Shown here piece after piece: positions 13,418 to 22,408 of a stretch of DNA of 64,000 nucleotides. The notes below the pieces were generated by a model. The model worked only from the letters and a program-made list of their open reading frames with translations, did not search any database and was not told where the DNA came from. Location: IMG/VR virus record IMGVR_UViG_3300034980_000576, positions 1-64,000 of that record. One strand, written 5' to 3'. The first letter of the stretch is position 1, and every line of letters begins with the position of its first letter. Source of the DNA: a virus. The position numbers were made by a program, and so were the translations under genes.

Positions 13418-13585
13418 GTGGGCATTGAAAAGAAACTTGAGATATTTGCAGAGATGACTGTGGTAGCCGCTGTTATGTTTTTAGCTGCTTTCTTTTGTTT
13501 TCGAGTGCTATTACTTCCAAAAGCAACTCAAACAACGATAGAGAAGGTTTATGAAGTCGAAGAAATCTTACCGGAAAAACGATAA
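13418..13585 (+). CDS. Small membrane protein, about 55 aa (start uncertain)
   Basis: The longer frame reads back into the tRNA-Gly; the real start is probably GTG 13418 or ATG 13454. It holds one clear membrane helix (AAVMFLAAFFCFRVLLL) after a short helical head and ends in a charged KVYEVEEILPEKR tail. No good Shine-Dalgarno for either start. The last 35 bases overlap the next gene. Function unknown. Confidence 0.45.
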   Translation: MGIEKKLEIFAEMTVVAAVMFLAAFFCFRVLLLPKATQTTIEKVYEVEEILPEKR

Positions 13586-13805
13586 AGTTCTCGTTAAATC
13601 ATTTTGTAGTGTTAATGTTTGCGTGATATTAAAAGAAAGATATCTTGTTTCTGAATCTGAATTGAAACTCGGAGTAGACGGATGGGACGCACAAATTTAT
13701 AAACAAAAAGATGTTGAAAAGTTACGCAAATGTGGTGTACCATATACGAAAGGTGAGAAACCTATGGTATGGGTTTTTGATTGGCAAATAATTAAAAATT
13801 GTTAA
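13551..13805 (+). CDS. Small basic SH3-like hypothetical protein, 84 aa
   Basis: ATG 13551 with a weak GAGAAGG signal upstream. Starts MKSKKSYRKNDKVLVK, with NDKVLVKSF as a KOW/SH3-like first strand, then basic residues throughout and two Cys. Possibly a nucleic-acid-binding factor. Overlaps the membrane protein gene by 35 bases. Confidence 0.5.
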   Translation: MKSKKSYRKNDKVLVKSFCSVNVCVILKERYLVSESELKLGVDGWDAQIYKQKDVEKLRKCGVPYTKGEKPMVWVFDWQIIKNC

Positions 13806-13847
13806 CAGTCTGCCACACAACACTAGTTATAGACAGAAAGGGATTAC

Positions 13848-15185
13848 ATGGCTATCAAAAAGAACTATGTACTCGATACGAGTGTATATTTAACCGAAGC
13901 TAGCTCAGTATTTAAATTTGGAAGAAACGATATTTTTGTTCCACTTAAAGTATTGGAAGAAGTTGACGGACACAAGAAACGTCAAGATTCAATTGGCGCT
14001 AATGCGCGCCACTTTATTCGGATCTTAGATGATTTACGCGTACGCGGCTCGCTGGAAAAAGGCGTTAGGATCGATAAGGGACTTGGCATATTAAGAGTTA
14101 TGTCGTATAGTTGCCTTAAAGAAGCTATATTTCCTCCTGATTTGGATATTCGCCATCCGGATCATACTATAATAGCAACTGCAAAAGCTGTACAGATGCT
14201 TTCTCCCGGGAAGAAAACTATTTTAGTTTCTCGTGATATCAATATGCGTGTTATATGTGACTCAATTGGAATGCCGGCAGAAGACTACACTTCCGAAAAA
14301 GCAGTAAGATCCTCGGATGAGTTATACAACGGGTTTGTTATTCAATCCGTGGATGAACAAGTTATTGATCGTTATTACGATGGAGAGACAATAACTATAA
14401 CTGAAGATGAGACTGACGAGATGTGGTACCCGAACCAATACATTATGATGGTATCAAACTCTAACGAAAAGAAATCCGCCCTAGCCAAATTTGAAAATTA
14501 TCACACGCCACTCAAAAACATAATTCATAAAAAAATACCCGATTGGAAGATAGAGTCTAGAAACAAGGAACAAGCATTTGCAATTGATATGCTAATGAAT
14601 CCTGACATTAAGATTGTTTCTCTTGTCGGCAGAGCGGGGAGTGGAAAGACTCTTATGGCTATAGCGGCAGGACTCCAGCAAACTATAGGACTGAGATCAG
14701 ATGAAAACCATTACGATCGATTAATAGTTTCTCGTCCTGTACAACCTCTGGGCAAAGACATTGGCTTTTTACCCGGAACAATGGAAGAGAAGATGTTGCC
14801 ATGGCTAATGCCAATTCAAGATAACCTTAAATTCTTAATGGGCGACAGAACCAACTTGGAAATGTATATGGACAAGGGGAAGATCGAAGTTGAGGCGCTA
14901 ACGTACATTAGAGGGCGTTCAATCGCAAACGCGTACATTGTTATAGATGAGGCTCAAAACCTCACTAAACACGAAATAAAGACGATTATTACCCGTATTG
15001 GAGAAGGTTCCAAGATAATCTTAACAGGGGATATTGAGCAAATCGATAATGTGTACGTAAACGAGACGTCAAATGGCTTAGCGCATGCAATTGAAAAGTT
15101 TAAAGAATATCCAATTGCCGGACACGTTACCTTTCGAAAGGGTGAGCGCTCGGAGTTGGCAACTTTAGCCTCAAAAGTTTTATAG
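13848..15185 (+). CDS. phoH: PhoH family: PIN nuclease domain plus PhoH ATPase
   Basis: Residues 5-130 are a PIN-type RNase domain (LDTS with D10, a pair of conserved Glu near 37, HPDHTIIATA near 104). Residues about 225-445 are the PhoH ATPase: Walker A GRAGSGKT (261-268), Walker B YIVIDEAQN (363-371), followed by ILTGDIEQ. The PIN-PhoH (PhoH2) fusion couples ATP-driven RNA unwinding to cleavage in bacteria. PhoH-type genes are very common in T4-like marine phages, where their role is still unclear. Size 445 is normal for PhoH2. Confidence 0.9.
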   Translation: MAIKKNYVLDTSVYLTEASSVFKFGRNDIFVPLKVLEEVDGHKKRQDSIGANARHFIRILDDLRVRGSLEKGVRIDKGLGILRVMSYSCLKEAIFPPDLDIRHPDHTIIATAKAVQMLSPGKKTILVSRDINMRVICDSIGMPAEDYTSEKAVRSSDELYNGFVIQSVDEQVIDRYYDGETITITEDETDEMWYPNQYIMMVSNSNEKKSALAKFENYHTPLKNIIHKKIPDWKIESRNKEQAFAIDMLMNPDIKIVSLVGRAGSGKTLMAIAAGLQQTIGLRSDENHYDRLIVSRPVQPLGKDIGFLPGTMEEKMLPWLMPIQDNLKFLMGDRTNLEMYMDKGKIEVEALTYIRGRSIANAYIVIDEAQNLTKHEIKTIITRIGEGSKIILTGDIEQIDNVYVNETSNGLAHAIEKFKEYPIAGHVTFRKGERSELATLASKVL

Positions 15186-15214
15186 TTTACAAAACTTAAT
15201 TTTTAAGTTATATT
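15186..15214 (+). promoter_or_regulatory. Sigma70-type promoter (TTTACA-17-TATATT)
   Basis: TTTACA (15186-15191) and TATATT (15209-15214), 17-bp spacing, in the gap before the gene at 15232, which also has a strong AAAAGGAG ribosome binding site. Confidence 0.6.
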
Positions 15215-15231
15215 AATAAAAGGAGAATATT

Positions 15232-15537
15232 ATGTCTATACAAGAAGAATTGGAAAAAGCAATAAGCGAGGAAGATCTACACACAAACGATATGTTGGCT
15301 ATGGCAGTTGATAAAGATACTGAACTTAAAAACATGTTGGTTGAATATGTTGGAACAAAATTTGAGAAAGAAGAAGTAACGGTTAATATGATAGCTGAAA
15401 CCATGGCTCACGAGTTCCCTGAATTTGTTTATGCATTTGCTGAAGAAAACTTTTTACGTGGATACCAACTAGGATTAGACGATGCATATAAATCATTTGA
15501 TAGAAAAGCAACAGAAACTGCAGCAGAAAAACACTGA
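15232..15537 (+). CDS. Conserved phage hypothetical protein, 101 aa
   Basis: Follows a promoter and AAAAGGAG. An acidic helical N-terminus (EELEKAISEEDLHTND) and an all-helical remainder ending in KATETAAEKH. Helical hairpin pattern with AETMAHEFPEFVYAFAEENF, recalled from marine T4-like phage genomes. No function known. The last 56 bases overlap the next gene. Confidence 0.6.
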   Translation: MSIQEELEKAISEEDLHTNDMLAMAVDKDTELKNMLVEYVGTKFEKEEVTVNMIAETMAHEFPEFVYAFAEENFLRGYQLGLDDAYKSFDRKATETAAEKH

Positions 15538-16180
15538 TTTCTACACTGCTACTGGAATACATGTGTATTTCAAGGAACCACCAGCGTCCGATATCGATGT
15601 TGAAAGTGTCATTTCTAAAATTGAATCCACGATCCCTATTCATCTCTTAGAGGAGATTGAAATGATTATTGTGGGGTGGTTTGATGAATTTGAAGAAAGA
15701 GATATAAATGCTTTCTATGATTCGGGAACAGTTTATGTTTCAAATTTACAAGATGACAATAAAGATTTATATGATGATATAGTTCACGAGATAGCTCACT
15801 CAATCGAGTCCCCCCATGGATATTACTTATACGGTGATGAAAAAATAAAAAAAGAGTTCCTATCTAAGCGCACAAGATTACATGATATTTTGTGGAACAT
15901 GGGATTCAAAGCTCCAAAATCGTTTTTTAGGGAAGTAGAATTTAATCAAGAATTTGATGACTTTCTTTATAAAAAAATTGGATATGATACATTGTCTCAA
16001 GCTCTCCAAGGACTCTTTATCAATGCATATGCCGCCACCTCACTCCGAGAATATTTTGCAACGGCATTCACAGAATATTATTTAGATAGTAATCATAATT
16101 TCTTAAAAAGTGTCTCTCCAGCAGCGTATGAAAAAATAATTGGTGCACAAAAGCCTGAATCTCTTGACGACAGTGACTGA
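15482..16180 (+). CDS. HExxH metallopeptidase-like protein, 232 aa
   Basis: Residues 98-106 read DDIVHEIAH with the zinc motif H102-E-I-A-H106; EYFATAFTEYYL near 190-201 provides the Glu of a gluzincin-like site. The layout recalls the lethal-factor-like metallopeptidase families found in many T4-like phages. Substrate unknown; such phage enzymes may process a phage or host protein. Start ATG 15482 overlaps the preceding gene by 56 bases, with no good Shine-Dalgarno, so a later start is possible. Confidence 0.65.
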   Translation: MHINHLIEKQQKLQQKNTDFYTATGIHVYFKEPPASDIDVESVISKIESTIPIHLLEEIEMIIVGWFDEFEERDINAFYDSGTVYVSNLQDDNKDLYDDIVHEIAHSIESPHGYYLYGDEKIKKEFLSKRTRLHDILWNMGFKAPKSFFREVEFNQEFDDFLYKKIGYDTLSQALQGLFINAYAATSLREYFATAFTEYYLDSNHNFLKSVSPAAYEKIIGAQKPESLDDSD

Positions 16181-16192
16181 ACATGTTATAAT
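16164..16192 (+). promoter_or_regulatory. Sigma70-type promoter (TTGACG-17-TATAAT)
   Basis: TTGACG (16164-16169) and consensus TATAAT (16187-16192), 17-bp spacing, 21 bases upstream of ATG 16214. The -35 lies in the end of the preceding gene. It may drive the nuclease and the glycan island that follows with no further clear promoter. Confidence 0.7.
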
Positions 16193-16213
16193 ATAACATC
16201 AACTGGAGCATTC

Positions 16214-16984
16214 ATGCCACACATATCATTTTCTGAATTAAAAGATTGGAGTTTCTGTCCTTTCTATCACAAGTTAACCCGCGTCGACAAGATAGCAGGT
16301 TTCAAAGGCAACGAATACACAGCTTTTGGTTCTGCTATTCATTCTGTTTGCGAGAAAAAGCTTCTCCAAGAAGAAATTGAAAGTGATTTTTTCGTGAAAG
16401 AGCTTAAGAAAAATATTGCTTCACTCGATGATGATGTTGAAGTCAACAAAAAGCTTGTTCTGGATATGATTGGACAAGGAAAGAGAATCATTCCCGAAAT
16501 CCAAGACGCGCTTGATGACTACTTTGAAGAATATGAAGTGATAGCTGTTGAAATGCCCCTAATGGAACCCATTGAAGGCGAAGAAGGATATAACTTTAAA
16601 GGATTTATTGATGCAATCGTTGCAACCCCCGATGGCAAAATTCATATTTTCGACTGGAAGACGTGTTCATGGGGATGGGACGCCAAGAAGAAAAGTGACA
16701 AAATAGTCACATATCAACTTACGTTGTACAAAAAGTACTTTTGTCAAAAAATGAATGTAGATCCAAAGGACGTTGAAACCCACTTCGCACTACTTAAGAG
16801 GACTGCAACCAAAGGTATAGTAGAATTTTTTAGAGTTACGAGCGGACAAAGAAAAACTGAAAATGCTCTTAAACTTTTAAGCACAGCGCTGTACAATATT
16901 AAAAATCAACGTTATATTAAAAACAGGCTGTCCTGCACCGGTGGCTACGGCTGTCAATTTTATAACACAAAACATTGCACATAA
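16214..16984 (+). CDS. Cas4/RecB-like PD-(D/E)XK nuclease with probable Fe-S cluster
   Basis: 256 residues with a PD-(D/E)XK core: GFIDAIV (130-136, D133) and FDWKT (D147, K149), followed by the QLTLYKKYF helix. C15 plus C241, C247 and C255 match the four-Cys iron-sulfur arrangement of Cas4/AddB. Such proteins cut and resect DNA ends. No CRISPR array or other cas gene is in the window, so this is a recombination or DNA-processing enzyme. Four bases of AAAGGAAG precede the following glycosyltransferase gene. Confidence 0.8.
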   Translation: MPHISFSELKDWSFCPFYHKLTRVDKIAGFKGNEYTAFGSAIHSVCEKKLLQEEIESDFFVKELKKNIASLDDDVEVNKKLVLDMIGQGKRIIPEIQDALDDYFEEYEVIAVEMPLMEPIEGEEGYNFKGFIDAIVATPDGKIHIFDWKTCSWGWDAKKKSDKIVTYQLTLYKKYFCQKMNVDPKDVETHFALLKRTATKGIVEFFRVTSGQRKTENALKLLSTALYNIKNQRYIKNRLSCTGGYGCQFYNTKHCT

Positions 16985-16996
16985 AGGAAGACATAC

Positions 16997-18280
16997 ATGC
17001 AAAAAAAGAAGATTCTGGTTTTATCAGATCACCCCCTTTCACCATCCGGAGTGGGAACTCAAACAAAATATTTCATCGAAGCACTTTTAAAAACTGGTAG
17101 ATATCAGTTTATTTGTTTAGGTGGGGCAGTCAAACATAATGATTATACCCCCGTAATGGTAGAGGGTTGGAATCAAGATTTTCGAATCATCCCTGTAGAC
17201 AATTACGGAAACCCGGAGATTATTCGTTCGATACTCCAGAAAGAGAAGCCGGATTTACTGTGGTTCATGACAGATCCGCGTTTCTATGATTGGCTGTGGG
17301 AAATAGAAAACGAAGTTAGATCATACATTCCGATGGTATATTATCACGTATGGGATAATTTCCCTGTTCCAATGTTCAATAAAATATGGTATGATTCTAC
17401 CGATGCCGTTGTCTCCATATCAAAGGTTACAAATGAGATTGTGAAGACGGCATCCCCAGACTCTTATGCTGGAAGAATTCCACATGCAGTAAATTCATCA
17501 GTTTTTTATAAATTCAAAGAATCTGCCGATATTGCACGTGCAAAGGACATTAAAACCCAAATCATAAATACTAGTAAAGAATTTACAAGTCCCGATAAGA
17601 AGGTGTTCTTCTGGAACAATAGAAACGCACGCCGAAAGCAGAGCGGCACTCTTATTTGGTGGTTTAAAGAATGGTTGGATAAAGTCGGACACGATAAGGC
17701 TACTCTCCTTATGCACACAGATGCGAGAGATCCCCATGGACAAGATTTGCCACATCTTATTGAACATTTGGGAATTCAAGACGGACAAGTGTTGCTATCT
17801 ACCAACAAGGTTTCACCACAGGAATTGGCTGGATTTTATAATGCCGCCGATTTTACAATTAATATATCAGATGCCGAAGGTTTCGGCTTGGCAACACTAG
17901 AATCTCTTTCCTGCGGAACGCCCATAATCGTTAATATGACTGGCGGCTTGCAAGAGCAAGTCACTGACGGGCAGAATTGGTTTGGGTGGGGCGCTGTTGC
18001 AGCCAGTAAGTCAATTATTGGCTCGCTTCAAGTACCATACATCTACGAAGATAGAATGGGAAAAGATCAGTTTGAAAAAATGATGAACAAGGCGCTTAAA
18101 TGCAGTAAGAAGGCGTATAATAATATGTCTGAACTTGGAATGCAACATATCGAAACAAATTACAATTTTGAAGATTTTGAAAAAGCTTGGGTAACCAAGA
18201 TTGATGAAATCATGGAAGAAAATGGTTCTTGGGATACAAGAAAAAATTATGCTCGTTGGGAATTAAAGGAGATAGCATGA
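16997..18280 (+). CDS. GT4-type glycosyltransferase
   Basis: 427 residues, GT-B fold. N-terminal domain: SDHPLSPSGVGTQTKY, a Ser/Gly-rich start typical of GT4. C-terminal domain: the EX7E motif in DAEGFGLATLESLSCGTP (E294 and E302) that binds the donor nucleotide sugar. Transfers a sugar from a nucleotide donor to a glycan or protein, probably in the cytoplasm. First of three consecutive glycosyltransferases; its stop overlaps the next start (ATGA). Confidence 0.85.
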   Translation: MQKKKILVLSDHPLSPSGVGTQTKYFIEALLKTGRYQFICLGGAVKHNDYTPVMVEGWNQDFRIIPVDNYGNPEIIRSILQKEKPDLLWFMTDPRFYDWLWEIENEVRSYIPMVYYHVWDNFPVPMFNKIWYDSTDAVVSISKVTNEIVKTASPDSYAGRIPHAVNSSVFYKFKESADIARAKDIKTQIINTSKEFTSPDKKVFFWNNRNARRKQSGTLIWWFKEWLDKVGHDKATLLMHTDARDPHGQDLPHLIEHLGIQDGQVLLSTNKVSPQELAGFYNAADFTINISDAEGFGLATLESLSCGTPIIVNMTGGLQEQVTDGQNWFGWGAVAASKSIIGSLQVPYIYEDRMGKDQFEKMMNKALKCSKKAYNNMSELGMQHIETNYNFEDFEKAWVTKIDEIMEENGSWDTRKNYARWELKEIA

Positions 18281-19518
18281 GAAAGAATATTTTACTTAAG
18301 GGTCCAATCCTTACACGAAGCGGATATGGAGAACAGTCGCGCTTTGCAATGCGTGCACTACGATCACGCCCAGACTTATTTAACGTCTTTATACAACCCC
18401 TGCAGTGGGGAGCCACCTCTTGGATAAATGATATTAATGAGGAAAGAACGTGGATCGATGATGCAATTGAAAAAACAATAGGATATATCCAACAAGGTGG
18501 CAAGTTCGACGCGTCTCTGCAAATTACTGTGCCTAATGAGTTTGAAAATCTTGCGCCCCTTAACATAGGATATACCGCCGGCATCGAAACCACGAAGGTA
18601 GCTCCACAATGGCTGCAACACTCAAACAACATGAAGAAATTGATAGTAGTTTCGAATCATTCCAAAAATGTATTTGAAAATACAGTATACCGAGCCACCA
18701 ACGAAGACACGGGCGAAGAATTAGACTATGGACTGCAGGTGCCTGTAGACGTAGTAAACTATCCCGTTAAACATTATGATGATTTACCAGAGCTAGATCT
18801 TGACTTAGATTGCGAATTCAATTTTCTATTGATATCTCAGTACGGCCCTAGAAAGAACATAGCCAACACTATAAAATGGTTTATCTCAGAATTTAAAGAC
18901 GAGGAAGTCGGATTTGTGGTTAAAACCAACATGGCTAAAAATTCCCTTATCGACAGAGTGAACACGGAAGCGAAGTTTAGAAAGATTTTAGCTGATGTAC
19001 AAGACTCAGCCGATCGTAAATGCAAAATATATTTGTTGCATGGTGATATGACTGACGAAGAAATTCACTCCTTGTACACTCATCCTCAAATAAAGGCTTT
19101 TGTTTCGTTACCCCACGGCGAGGGTTTTGGATTGCCTCTTTTTGAGGCTGCATATTCTGGGATCCCCGTTGTTACTGTTGGTTGGTCGGGACAATTAGAC
19201 TTTTTAGTTGATGATGAAGGAAAAGAAAGGTTTTATAACGTTGCTTTCGATATCAACAATGTCCAAAAGGAAGCTGTGTGGGACGGCGTGATTCAAGCAG
19301 ATAGCAAGTGGGCATATGCCCGCGAAAACTCAGCAAAGAAGCAGATGAGACAGTGCTACGAAGATGTGACAAACAACAATATTGAAAGTGTTGGTGCTCA
19401 TATCAATTTCTTAAATGATAAATTTGATGAAGAAAAACTTTACGCTCAGTTTGTTGATTCTGTGAAATCTGTCACCGGAGAGTCGGTGGCGCAAGAAGCC
19501 AAGGTTATTGTTCTGTGA
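18277..19518 (+). CDS. GT4-type glycosyltransferase
   Basis: The start is ATG 18277, overlapping the preceding stop with AAAGGAG upstream, not TTG 18229. 413 residues. The N-terminus MRKNILLKGPILTRSGYGEQSR carries the GT4 Gly-rich loop. The C-terminal EX7E motif is EGFGLPLFE (E282 and E290) followed by AAYSGIPVV. Donor and acceptor are unknown. It ends in a GTGA overlap with the third glycosyltransferase. Confidence 0.85.
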   Translation: MRKNILLKGPILTRSGYGEQSRFAMRALRSRPDLFNVFIQPLQWGATSWINDINEERTWIDDAIEKTIGYIQQGGKFDASLQITVPNEFENLAPLNIGYTAGIETTKVAPQWLQHSNNMKKLIVVSNHSKNVFENTVYRATNEDTGEELDYGLQVPVDVVNYPVKHYDDLPELDLDLDCEFNFLLISQYGPRKNIANTIKWFISEFKDEEVGFVVKTNMAKNSLIDRVNTEAKFRKILADVQDSADRKCKIYLLHGDMTDEEIHSLYTHPQIKAFVSLPHGEGFGLPLFEAAYSGIPVVTVGWSGQLDFLVDDEGKERFYNVAFDINNVQKEAVWDGVIQADSKWAYARENSAKKQMRQCYEDVTNNNIESVGAHINFLNDKFDEEKLYAQFVDSVKSVTGESVAQEAKVIVL

Positions 19519-21527
19519 AGAAAATAGTCTATTGCGCTCAATTCTTAGATCTATCTGGTTACGGAATTGCCGCCAGAAGATATCTTGATGCGCTAGACTT
19601 GGCAATTTCAGCCGAAGATGTAGATTTAAAAATATATACGACAGTTGCCGCCGGAGTTCAATTAAACTCATTGTCCCATAGGGAACAGGAGCTAATTACC
19701 AAGTACTCTTTTAAGAATGATGCAGCAATAGCAGAGTTTATCCAAGACAACGACTACGAGTGCATTTGGCACATGCCTACTCCAATGCCGCTATTTGCAG
19801 ATAGTAGGTTTTCCACCACGGAGGGGATCCAAACTCCCTCCCTATCTAGAATTATTAAAGCTGCAAAGAGAAATCATCATCTCGTAGTGTGGGAAACTAC
19901 CGATATATCCACAGAATGGAAAGAATCCCTAGAATGGTTTAAACCTCACAGCATTATTACTGCATGCAAGATGAATGTAGAGTTATATTCAAAATATTGC
20001 GAGAACGTGCTTCTAGCGCCGCACCCAATATATGATGTAGATTCAATCAATTCACGCCCCCTCACTCTCCCGCAATCCTTGGAGGATAAATTTGTTATAT
20101 TCTCAATGTCTCAATGGACACACAGAAAAGGATTTGATAAGCTTATAGCCGCCTTTACCGCTGAACTCGGCGATAAGGAAGATTGCCTCTTTATACTTAA
20201 GACATTCGAATCTGCGGAAGCTGGAAGTGCCGAACAGATAGCAAACACCGTTAAAAGTATTCGAGCTGTTGTTAACAAAGAAGAAAAGAAAAACAACATC
20301 TTGCTATTGCCATCTTATATCGCCGAATCGAATATTAAATGGCTATATGAAAACAGCGATATGTTTGCTTTATTGCCGCGTGGCGAAGGGTTTGGTTTGA
20401 CTATTTTTGAAGCAATACTGAACGGGGTACCCGTGATGGTGCCAGATCAAGGCGGCCATTTGGATTATATCGACTCAGAGAATAAATTCATGGTAAGCGG
20501 CATGTGGGATAGTTGCATTGTAAATAATCCCGTGTATTCGCTTGATAGCGAGTGGTACGAACCAAACATCGCTAGCGCCAGACAAAAACTACGTTTAGCG
20601 TACAATATGTGGAAAGAGAACACACTCGCCACTGCCGGCACTCAATCAAAGGAGAAATTGTTGAATAATCCTGATTATGATTCTAAAAAAATAGGGCAAG
20701 ATATAATAGATTTTGTGACACAGCTTCCTGTGACGGCTCACCATCCAAAGGTTCAGAAAAGAAATTTACTTAAAAAGCAGATCTCGTTGACATCGGATTT
20801 GCAAGCGCAAGTGGATATTTTGAAGGATGCCTATGAAGGCGACACTGCATACATTTTAAACTGCGGCCCAAGCTTAAGTCAATATTCTGAAGAATTCCTT
20901 AATGAGTTTTTGGCAGATAAGCTGACAATTAGTGTAAAACAAGCATACAGTGCATTTAAAAATGTTACTGACTTTCATTTTTTCAATTGCGCGAATTTGC
21001 CGATGCCGACATGCGCACCCCTGCTGCAACACTATGAATACGATGAGGAATCTCGTCCGATCATTATCGCTAGCAGCAATTATGATTTAGGGCAGCGCTG
21101 GCATCCGTGTCAAAAACATGATTTATATTTTAAAATTCCGATAAGAACTGAAATAAACAATGAATTTGTTACTATCACTAAGAAATTTGATGATTTTTTG
21201 CTTTCTAATTCCTTGACAAGACCATGCGGACCGGGTATAATGTTAGAAACAGTACTCTTTCTTACTGTTCACCTTGGAGTGAAGAACATAGTAGGCTTAG
21301 GTTGGGATTTAACCAACGATAAAGTCAATGAAGACACATACCAGCATTTTTACGGAAATACACAAAATTTATTTAATCGCGGCGACGTCCTTGACTGGGA
21401 AATTGAAGCCGGAAGAGAATCTTCAAAAGATGTGTATTATTGGCTAAAAGATCTTGGTATAAATCTTCAACTAGTTTCCGACATAAGCACTCTATATGAT
21501 GGCATAGAAAGAATAAACTTAGATTAA
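19515..21527 (+). CDS. GT4 glycosyltransferase fused to MptE/DUF115-like domain
   Basis: 670 residues. Residues 1-415 are a GT4 enzyme: N-terminal DLSGYGIAARR and EX7E motif EGFGLTIFE (E291 and E299). Residues about 440-670 form a second domain with a CGPSLSQ loop near 450 and CGPGIMLETVLFLTVHLG near 570, then LGWDLTND. These match the fold shared by DUF115 (Maf-type flagellin glycosyltransferases) and GT42 sialyltransferases. Maf proteins transfer nonulosonic acids onto protein. With the NeuA and NeuB genes alongside, this protein could add two different sugars. GTG start in a GTGA overlap. Confidence 0.7.
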   Translation: MKKIVYCAQFLDLSGYGIAARRYLDALDLAISAEDVDLKIYTTVAAGVQLNSLSHREQELITKYSFKNDAAIAEFIQDNDYECIWHMPTPMPLFADSRFSTTEGIQTPSLSRIIKAAKRNHHLVVWETTDISTEWKESLEWFKPHSIITACKMNVELYSKYCENVLLAPHPIYDVDSINSRPLTLPQSLEDKFVIFSMSQWTHRKGFDKLIAAFTAELGDKEDCLFILKTFESAEAGSAEQIANTVKSIRAVVNKEEKKNNILLLPSYIAESNIKWLYENSDMFALLPRGEGFGLTIFEAILNGVPVMVPDQGGHLDYIDSENKFMVSGMWDSCIVNNPVYSLDSEWYEPNIASARQKLRLAYNMWKENTLATAGTQSKEKLLNNPDYDSKKIGQDIIDFVTQLPVTAHHPKVQKRNLLKKQISLTSDLQAQVDILKDAYEGDTAYILNCGPSLSQYSEEFLNEFLADKLTISVKQAYSAFKNVTDFHFFNCANLPMPTCAPLLQHYEYDEESRPIIIASSNYDLGQRWHPCQKHDLYFKIPIRTEINNEFVTITKKFDDFLLSNSLTRPCGPGIMLETVLFLTVHLGVKNIVGLGWDLTNDKVNEDTYQHFYGNTQNLFNRGDVLDWEIEAGRESSKDVYYWLKDLGINLQLVSDISTLYDGIERINLD

Positions 21528-21539
21528 CAAGGAGAAAAC

Positions 21540-22400
21540 ATGGAATCTTTTGATCCATACAACAACAAAACAAACTTGCCATTTTTTATTGCTGAAATTG
21601 GTATTAATCATAACGGCGATTTAGAAGTCGCTAAGCAACTTATCGCCATGGCAAGGAGCGCCGGCTGTAATGCAGTAAAGTTTCAAAAAAGAGACATTGA
21701 TACGGTATATACGGCGGATTATTTGGCAGGCACACGCGAGAGCCCATGGGGAACAACCCAACGCGAACAAAAAGAAGGGCTAGAATTTACAAAGGAAGAT
21801 TATGATGTAATCGACGAATATTGTCGTAATATTGGTATCTTATGGTCGGCTTCCGCTTGGGATATTGATAGTCAAGTATTCCTTCAACAATATAATCTTC
21901 CCTTTAACAAGGTAGCATCCGCGATGTTGACGCATACTGATTTACTAGAAGTAATTGCAGCCGAGAAAAGACATACTTTTATTTCCACTGGAATGTGCAA
22001 TTTTGAAGACATTGACAAAGCAGTCGAAATTTTTAATAACAATGGCTGTCCTTATACCTTATTTCATTGCGTATCGACTTATCCTTGTGTTGATGAGGAT
22101 TGCAATCTAAATCTAATCACCACATTGGCGTCACGCTACAATTGTCCAGTTGGATATAGTGGCCACGAAGCCGGCATCACGCCGACTGTGTTGGCAGTTG
22201 CCGTCGGAGCCACAGCAATAGAGCGCCACATCACACTGAACAAGGAGATGTATGGCTCAGATCAATCAGCATCTATCGAGCCAGACGATTTGAACACAAT
22301 GATGGACGAAATTTCGAAAGCCGCAGCTATTGTGGGAACAGGAATGAAAACGTTCTCATCGGCAGAAAGGGCGATATCTGACAAGCTTAGATATTTCTAG
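21540..22400 (+). CDS. NeuB-type nonulosonate synthase, lacking SAF domain
   Basis: 286 residues. All barrel motifs of NeuB are present: AEIGINHNG (18-26), KFQK (47-50), STGM (149-152), a HCVSTYP segment, GYSGHE (205-210) and ERHITL. It would join phosphoenolpyruvate to an amino-hexose to give a nine-carbon acid. Canonical NeuB is about 340-360 residues and ends with an antifreeze-like (SAF) domain that closes the partner's active site; this protein stops at the barrel. A second short NeuB lies at 25779. AAGGAGAAAAC precedes the ATG. Confidence 0.88.
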   Translation: MESFDPYNNKTNLPFFIAEIGINHNGDLEVAKQLIAMARSAGCNAVKFQKRDIDTVYTADYLAGTRESPWGTTQREQKEGLEFTKEDYDVIDEYCRNIGILWSASAWDIDSQVFLQQYNLPFNKVASAMLTHTDLLEVIAAEKRHTFISTGMCNFEDIDKAVEIFNNNGCPYTLFHCVSTYPCVDEDCNLNLITTLASRYNCPVGYSGHEAGITPTVLAVAVGATAIERHITLNKEMYGSDQSASIEPDDLNTMMDEISKAAAIVGTGMKTFSSAERAISDKLRYF

Positions 22401-22408
22401 AAGTTCAG

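Noticed and set aside
13346-13420. Longer start for the small membrane protein within tRNA-Gly
   Set aside because: The first 24 codons are tRNA sequence; a structured tRNA is a better explanation.
13802-13832. TTAACA (13802) to TTATAG (13827) promoter for phoH
   Set aside because: Weak boxes and 19-bp spacing; insufficient.
16214-16984. CRISPR-Cas system suggested by the Cas4-like gene
   Set aside because: No repeats or other cas genes; Cas4-like nucleases are frequent in phages.
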